A DNA stretch of 64,000 nt, taken from positions 519,663-583,662 of the forward strand of contig NZ_WWEO01000041.1 of assembly GCF_009928685.1 (NCBI RefSeq), read 5' to 3'. Both the position numbers and the translations under genes were made by a program. Shown piece after piece: positions 59,241-64,000 of the stretch. This stretch comes from Mucilaginibacter agri (GTDB taxonomy: Bacteria > Bacteroidota > Bacteroidia > Sphingobacteriales > Sphingobacteriaceae). The notes below the pieces were generated by a model, which was given only the letters and a program-made list of their open reading frames with translations, did not search any database and was not told where the DNA came from. How positions within the stretch are numbered: the first letter of the stretch is position 1; the number at the start of each line of letters is the position of its first letter.

Positions 59241-60323
59241 ATGAGTACTAACCAACCGACCCCGGGCATTTTAAAAACTAAAAAACATTACGAAATTCTT
59301 GATGGATTACGTGGCATTGCCGCCCTGTCTGTAGTTGCTTTCCATTTTATGGAAATGGCCATTGCCGACTATAAGGATAATTTTATGGCGCATGGTTTCC
59401 TTGCGGTTGATTTCTTTTTCTGTTTGTCGGGCTTTGTGATTGCTTATGCTTATGACGACAGGATTGGCAAAATGGGAGTTGGAGAGTTTTTTAAATCGAG
59501 GATTATCCGCCTGCATCCATTGGTTGTTCTTGGCTCGGTGCTGGGGCTGCTGGCGTTCCTTTTCGATCCATTTGGCGGGCACCCTGAATTGTACAGTGCG
59601 GGGAAGATTGTACTGCTTTTCCTGTGTTCTATCTTGATGATCCCCTTCCCGATTGTAACGGAGCGCAGCTTCAATCTGTTTAATTTAAATGCCCCCGCAT
59701 GGTCGCTGTTTTGGGAATACGTAGCCAATGTTGTTTACGCTCTTGTGCTTTGCAGATTAAACCGCAAATGGCTTGTGGTTTTAGCTGTGATATCGGCAGT
59801 GGGTCTTTGCTTTGTTGCCCACCGTTCTGGCTCGGTAATGGGTGGCTGGGGTAAGGATAGTTTTTGGGATGGCTCTGCGCGTATCTCCTATTCATTCTTG
59901 GCAGGGATGCTCGTTTACCGTTTTAACTTCATTATTAAAAATAAACTGGGCTTTGTCGGCGTAGGCGCGTTATTGTTCTTAACCTTCGTGATGCCTTTTA
60001 ATAAAGATTGGAACTGGTTGACCGAGCCGTTGGTAGTGTTATTCTATTTCCCGTTAATAGTGTCATTAGGTGCGGGTGCAACGTTAACCTCCGGCTTTAA
60101 AAAATTGTGCAACTTTTCTGGCAATATATCCTACCCCCTGTACATGACGCATTATGCCGTTATATGGATGTGGATGAATTATTACGTTAGCCATAAACCC
60201 TCTACAACGCAATTTACATCAATAGTTATTGTGGGGATGATACTCTTAACGGGTTTTGCCTATTTGGTGATGGTGTTTTACGACACCCCGGTAAGGCGTT
60301 ATCTTAATAATAGAAGGAAGTAA
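59241..60323 (+). CDS. Acyltransferase family 3 membrane protein
   Basis: 360 residues with about ten helices. The family signature is HYEILDGLRGIAALSVVAFH (with the catalytic-type His) and FLAVDFFFCLSGFVIAYAYDDR, then APAWSLFWEYVANVVYAL and GNISYPLYMTHYAVIW. It transfers acyl groups, often O-acetyl, to exported carbohydrates. It is a close paralogue of the gene at 62171-63307, with the same start KxHYEILDGLRG. The stop abuts that of the DUF2461 gene on the other strand. Confidence 0.92.
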   Translation: MSTNQPTPGILKTKKHYEILDGLRGIAALSVVAFHFMEMAIADYKDNFMAHGFLAVDFFFCLSGFVIAYAYDDRIGKMGVGEFFKSRIIRLHPLVVLGSVLGLLAFLFDPFGGHPELYSAGKIVLLFLCSILMIPFPIVTERSFNLFNLNAPAWSLFWEYVANVVYALVLCRLNRKWLVVLAVISAVGLCFVAHRSGSVMGGWGKDSFWDGSARISYSFLAGMLVYRFNFIIKNKLGFVGVGALLFLTFVMPFNKDWNWLTEPLVVLFYFPLIVSLGAGATLTSGFKKLCNFSGNISYPLYMTHYAVIWMWMNYYVSHKPSTTQFTSIVIVGMILLTGFAYLVMVFYDTPVRRYLNNRRK

Positions 60324-61028
60324 CTATATCGCCAGGCCATTAATGTCTGTACTAAGTACTTCACTCATATAGTCGAAAAATGGGCGCATATTTTTGAAAC
60401 CCTGACTTGCGAAATTTAAAAAGTCTGGACTTAGTACTTGTTCATCTGTAAAGCTCTGTTTCAGCAAAAATTGCTTATATCTTAACAAGTCTATGGCTTC
60501 ATGATCTGCGGGGAAACCTTTTGGAGTGGTTTTTAATTGTTCGCCTCTTAACATTTGAAACGAAGTAGTGAAAGATTCACTATTCAAAATATTCCGCACG
60601 GGCGTTGGATCAAAAGCAATATCATCCCGTATCAACTTTAAGTCTGCCGGATTAGGGCCGAAGAAACCGCCTGCAACAAAAGTATTTCCTTGTTCGATAT
60701 GGAAGTAGTAGCCGCCGCGACGTTGCTTGCCGGCTCTGCTAAACCTACCGCTCCAGTGAGATTTATATGGTGTTTTATTGGTAGAAAAGCGTGTGTCGCG
60801 GTAAATGCGGTATAAGCTCTTTTTACCCGAAGGGGTTTCAATTACATCATGTGTGTTCAGTAAGTTCAATAGGGCTTGGGCAAAACTTTCAATCACAGCT
60901 TGCTCTTTTTGAAATATCTCTTTATTGGCAGCAAACCAATCGCGGTTGTTATTTTGTTTTAGCTGGTTCAAAAAGTCGAAGCTCGACGATTTTATTATCG
61001 GGATTGTTACTGATGGCGGTTTTAACAT
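60324..61028 (-). CDS. DUF2461 domain-containing protein
   Basis: 234 residues of the DUF2461/TIGR02453 family: FDFLNQLKQNNNRDWFAANKEIFQKEQAVIESF at the start, then SLYRIYRDTRFSTNKTPYKSHWSGRFSRAGKQRRGGYYFHIEQGNTFVAGGFFGPNP and KTTPKGFPADHEAIDLLRYKQFLLKQSFTDE. Cytoplasmic, no signal. No biochemical function is established. The convergent acyltransferase ends next to its stop codon without a spacer. Confidence 0.9.
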   Translation of the reverse strand: MLKPPSVTIPIIKSSSFDFLNQLKQNNNRDWFAANKEIFQKEQAVIESFAQALLNLLNTHDVIETPSGKKSLYRIYRDTRFSTNKTPYKSHWSGRFSRAGKQRRGGYYFHIEQGNTFVAGGFFGPNPADLKLIRDDIAFDPTPVRNILNSESFTTSFQMLRGEQLKTTPKGFPADHEAIDLLRYKQFLLKQSFTDEQVLSPDFLNFASQGFKNMRPFFDYMSEVLSTDINGLAI

Positions 61029-61211
61029 AAGTAAGTTTTATCGGCATAAAAATAGCCTTTCGTTAATTGGTTGTGCGTCATGGTTGGGTAAGGAAAGCAT
61101 CGCGTTTATTTGGGATTGATGACAAACTTCGAGGTAACGAGACTGTTACTGATTGACATAGGAGCCCATTGTTTCGAATAGTTAAATTTGATTTAAAACC
61201 ACCAAATCCTT

Positions 61212-62099
61212 ATGAGCCAGATTAATAAAGAAGATGTTAAACAAGAAGTGTTTGACCTGTACGATGATTATGCCCATAGCCGTATTACCAGGCGGGGATT
61301 TATGGAAAAACTGTCGCTCTATGCAGTGGGCGGTTTAACCGTGCCTGCGTTGATGAGTTTCCTGATGCCGAACTATGAGGATAACATCCAGGTTAAGGCA
61401 GATGACCCGCGCTTAAAATCAGAATATATTCATTACGATTCGCCAAATGGCGGTGGCAGCATCAAGGCTTTATTATCTAAGCCCGTAGACGCCAAAGGCA
61501 AATTGGGCGGAATTGTGGTTGTACACGAAAACCGCGGCTTAAATCCATATATCGAAGATGTGGCCCGGAGGGCTGCCCTCGCCGGCTTTATAACTATTGC
61601 ACCGGATGCTTTGACGCCACTTGGCGGATACCCGGGTAATGACGATGCCGGCCGTGAAATGCAAGCCAAACGCGATAAAGGTGAGATGGAACAGGATTTT
61701 ATTGATGCTTTTAATTACCTCAAAAACAATAAGGACTGCAACGGTAAAGTTGGTGTAGTTGGGTTCTGCTACGGGGGCGGCATAGCTAATATGATGGCCG
61801 TTCGATTGCCCGACTTAGCCGCAGCCGTGCCGTTCTACGGCGCCCAGCCTGCTGTTGAAGATGTACCTAAAATTAAAGCACCATTGATGCTACAATATGC
61901 CGCCCTGGATACCCGCATTACCGGGGGCTGGCCTGCCTACGAAGCGGCGTTAAAAGCTAACAACAAAAAATATGAGGCTTTTATTTACGAAAACGCCAAC
62001 CACGGTTTTCATAACGATACCACACCACGTTATGATAAAGCAGCAGCAGAACTGGCCTGGAAACGTACTATTGATTTCTTTAAAGCAAACCTGTCTTAA
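61212..62099 (+). CDS. Dienelactone hydrolase-family protein with Tat-like signal
   Basis: 295 residues. Near residues 24-50 the stretch [26 protein letters not shown] resembles a twin-arginine signal, preceded by a charged N-terminus, so export is likely. The catalytic residues of the fold are Cys C186 in VGFCYGGG, Glu in VVHENRG, Asp in LDTRITGG and His in NANHGFHND. The family hydrolyses dienelactones or simple esters. The gene is followed by a strong terminator and separated from the DUF2461 gene by a 180-nt gap. Confidence 0.9.
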   Translation: MSQINKEDVKQEVFDLYDDYAHSRITRRGFMEKLSLYAVGGLTVPALMSFLMPNYEDNIQVKADDPRLKSEYIHYDSPNGGGSIKALLSKPVDAKGKLGGIVVVHENRGLNPYIEDVARRAALAGFITIAPDALTPLGGYPGNDDAGREMQAKRDKGEMEQDFIDAFNYLKNNKDCNGKVGVVGFCYGGGIANMMAVRLPDLAAAVPFYGAQPAVEDVPKIKAPLMLQYAALDTRITGGWPAYEAALKANNKKYEAFIYENANHGFHNDTTPRYDKAAAELAWKRTIDFFKANLS

Positions 62100-62115
62100 A
62101 AGACTGCTCAATAAA

Positions 62116-62153
62116 ATAAAAGCCCTGGCAGGTTATCCTGCCAGGGCTTTTAT
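62116..62153. terminator. Bidirectional terminator
   Basis: ATAAAAGCCCTGGCAGG (62116-62132) and CCTGCCAGGGCTTTTAT (62137-62153) form a perfect 17-bp stem around TTAT, between two convergent genes. Confidence 0.92.
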
Positions 62154-62170
62154 TTGCGTTAAATTTATGC

Positions 62171-63307
62171 TTAGTTCGAAGCTACTTTCTTCATCAGGAA
62201 ACGTTTCTTAAGCCATTCGCGAACAGGCTCGTCGTACCACTTAAGGCATGCCCAGGCAATAGCAACACTAGCTATCACTAAAACAGCGCCATACCACATG
62301 CCCTTTGCAAAAGGTATTTTGTCGTCTATCACCCACGCAGTGTAAGTATAAATTAACGCATAGTGGGTAATATAAATAGGGTAAGATATGTCCCCTAAAA
62401 ACTTACATGCCTTTTGAGCAAATTTGCCCGTAATGTGGCCACCCGCGCCGATAGCAACAATCAGTGGAAATACCAGGATGATGGCTACCGATTCATAAAT
62501 GCCGTTCATCCAGAGTGTATGCTCATCGCCGATACGAGGTATAAAGAAAACCACAATCAGCATTAGGCTACATACTGTAAAAGCATTTTTAATATGTATG
62601 AGTTTGCCCACGCGGCAAAGCAGTATCCCGGCAAAAAACGGATACATTAAGCGGGTAATCCCAATGTATAGTTGAGTGCCATTAATGCTCCATCCGCCTA
62701 TAACGTCACCTTGCGGGCCCATTACTAAAAACTGGATAAGCACCAGGGCAAATATGACTACAAATACCGCAAGTACCTTTTTAGAGAAATGGCGGAAAAT
62801 AAGTGCATATAAAATATTGGCAATGTATTCGAAAAACAACGACCATGCTGGTCCGTTTAAGGGATGCATTTCTTGCCAGCCGCGTATATCCATAGATATA
62901 GGCAGCGGTAACATGGTAAAGCCAACCAGCATAACCAGCAGCATCTTCCAAACAGGTGTTTGATCAATCAGCGGGAAAAGCTGACCGCCTTGTGTATAAA
63001 AGAAAATAGCGCCAATAATACTGCCCATAATCACCATCGGCTGCAAGCGGATAAGGCGGCGTTTATAAAAATCCCACTGCGTCATTTTCCCCCAGCGGTC
63101 GTCGTACGCATAAGCAACCACAAAGCCGGACAGCACAAAGAAGAAATCGACGGCTAAATAGCCATGGTTAATAATCTGTTTGAAACGGTTGCCGGAGTAG
63201 GCTTCGAAAACGTGAAATATAACCACCAGTATTGCGGCTACACCACGTAAACCGTCGAGAATTTCGTAATGATTCTTGGTTTCGAGATAAGCAGGAGCTT
63301 TAGTCAT
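62171..63307 (-). CDS. Acyltransferase family 3 membrane protein (paralogue)
   Basis: 378 residues, about ten helices. Motifs: HYEILDGLRGVAAILVVIFHVFEAY, YLAVDFFFVLSGFVVAYAYDDRW, NGPAWSLFFEYIANILYALI and GDISYPIYITHYALIYTY. It differs from the 59241 gene in its substrate-facing loops and its Lys/Arg-rich tail (LKKRFLMKKVASN). Likely O-acyl transfer to a surface polysaccharide; the paralogues flank DUF2461 and a dienelactone hydrolase gene in opposite orientations. Confidence 0.92.
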   Translation of the reverse strand: MTKAPAYLETKNHYEILDGLRGVAAILVVIFHVFEAYSGNRFKQIINHGYLAVDFFFVLSGFVVAYAYDDRWGKMTQWDFYKRRLIRLQPMVIMGSIIGAIFFYTQGGQLFPLIDQTPVWKMLLVMLVGFTMLPLPISMDIRGWQEMHPLNGPAWSLFFEYIANILYALIFRHFSKKVLAVFVVIFALVLIQFLVMGPQGDVIGGWSINGTQLYIGITRLMYPFFAGILLCRVGKLIHIKNAFTVCSLMLIVVFFIPRIGDEHTLWMNGIYESVAIILVFPLIVAIGAGGHITGKFAQKACKFLGDISYPIYITHYALIYTYTAWVIDDKIPFAKGMWYGAVLVIASVAIAWACLKWYDEPVREWLKKRFLMKKVASN

Positions 63308-63468
63308 TTAGTTTAAATTGGTTAAAGGTTGTATCGGTTGCCCTATTTGGAAGGCTGTGTTATAATCGGTTACGCCCGGGTTTATTGGCCCATTGCGTAC
63401 TTACGACACAAGGATAATTAAAAGTTTTCAATTGTGATACGCCTCAGTCTGATTTCTTTGTGCTTGTA

Positions 63469-63846
63469 TTATTGTGTTGGGTTGCTAAACAAATTCAAGA
63501 CTTCAATAACTTCGCAACTTGCTGTTATTATGCCTTCGCGAAAAAAGCATTTTGTGCCAACCTTAATCATCTCTTTATGTATACCTCGCCTTTCGGGAAT
63601 TACTATCCACATCAAAGCCGTCCCTTCCACGGCTACAGGCTTGTCATTTTCCAGAACAACATTCCCGTTCTCATCTTCAAACTCCGGCCAAATTATATAG
63701 ACGCTGTTACCTTCATCATAGGAAAAATCTGAGCGTATACCCTGAAAGGGCAGCTGTTTCCTGCCGCCATTTTTATGATCTATAAATTTATATTTTACAC
63801 GGAAGTCAGCTTTGTGTCCGAGTCTTTGTTCGTAAGGTAAGTGCAT
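63469..63846 (-). CDS. EF-Tu domain III-like small protein
   Basis: About 125 residues. The stretch GGRKQLPFQGIRSDFSYDEGN resembles GGRHTPFFxGYRPQF of EF-Tu domain III, and the end has the strand KCFFREGIITASCEVIEV resembling FAIREGGRTVGAGVV. It probably folds as a small beta-barrel of that superfamily, without the GTPase domain. Start at the ATG 63846; a TTG codon before it is optional. Cytoplasmic. Function unknown. The window ends 150 nt further on without another gene. Confidence 0.62.
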   Translation of the reverse strand: MHLPYEQRLGHKADFRVKYKFIDHKNGGRKQLPFQGIRSDFSYDEGNSVYIIWPEFEDENGNVVLENDKPVAVEGTALMWIVIPERRGIHKEMIKVGTKCFFREGIITASCEVIEVLNLFSNPTQ

Positions 63847-64000
63847 CAAACAGTAAGATCAGTTTAGAGGTGAAGATAATAATGCGAATCAAGAGTCGAA
63901 ATATGTTGATAACTTCAGGAGATAAATCGTTGATTGTGAGCGATTTAGCGACGAATATATTTGGTTAAAGCCTTGAAAATCAGTATCTTAAAGAAGATTA

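Overview
The window reads as a chromosomal segment of a Bacteroidota bacterium, most likely of the Sphingobacteriaceae (Mucilaginibacter/Pedobacter-like; family-level placement is my inference from gene families, not a search). Supporting signs are -7 elements of the TAnnTTTG type (two with TTG exactly 19 bp upstream), mostly weak Shine-Dalgarno sites, OMP_b-brl_3/CarboxypepD_reg-like TonB receptors, DUF4249, DUF3127, LytTR two-component pairs, many secreted lipoproteins and sulfatases. About 68 protein genes, one initiator tRNA gene and a dozen terminator hairpins can be supported. There is no IS element, CRISPR array, rRNA or recognisable prophage.

Layout. 1-4.2 kb: mutY divergent from an HU gene, a TPR protein, a 29-residue AURKAIP1/COX24-like basic protein and RNase G. 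4.4-8.3 kb: ROK kinase, YgeA-like racemase, an orphan encapsulated-ferritin-like gene whose start codon lies in a 14-bp hairpin, a Bcr/CflA efflux pump, DUF4268. 8.3-11.1 kb: a repeat-rich gap, then an alkylation-repair operon on the minus strand (Ada-like AraC/methyltransferase, 2OG-Fe(II) oxygenase, AlkB). 11.3-24.8 kb: single housekeeping or stress genes: alpha/beta hydrolase, pentapeptide repeat, DUF308, Crp/Fnr regulator, Gfo/Idh/MocA, ArsR-SRPBCC operon, HAD, sulfatase, SSB, NarL regulator, DUF47, SYLF. 24.9-31 kb: RRM protein, THUMP methyltransferase, DUF3127, sulfatase plus a HAD lipoprotein. 31.1-41.5 kb: histidine kinase/OmpR pair, M28 peptidase, DUF4920, NHL lipoprotein, radA carrying an in-frame palindromic insertion, RibD-like reductase. 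41.7-51.8 kb: VOC, SGNH, MHS transporter, TonB receptor, YiaA, helical-repeat protein, AraC, FAD monooxygenase. 51.9-57.5 kb: LytTR/LytS two-component pair divergent from a TonB receptor-DUF4249 operon, then tRNA-fMet. 57.5-64 kb: lipoprotein, DoxX, MoaF-like protein, two paralogous acyltransferases flanking DUF2461 and a dienelactone hydrolase, and an EF-Tu-domain-III-like small protein.

The most interesting unit is 51.8-57.5 kb. A LytS-type kinase and LytTR regulator face a TonB receptor and DUF4249 lipoprotein across a 250-bp gap that holds two pairs of ATTTGGTATA-type boxes. Each pair has 21-bp periodicity, is oriented toward its own downstream gene, and lies the same distance (29 nt) from a -7-like element. 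The whole module is bounded by a direct repeat of the 3' end and terminator of tRNA-fMet, as expected of an integrated element, although no integrase remains. Other points of interest are the start-codon-occluding hairpin of the orphan ferritin gene, the repeat insertion inside radA, the DUF3127 protein with an SSB-like acidic tip, and several families of dispersed hairpin repeats.
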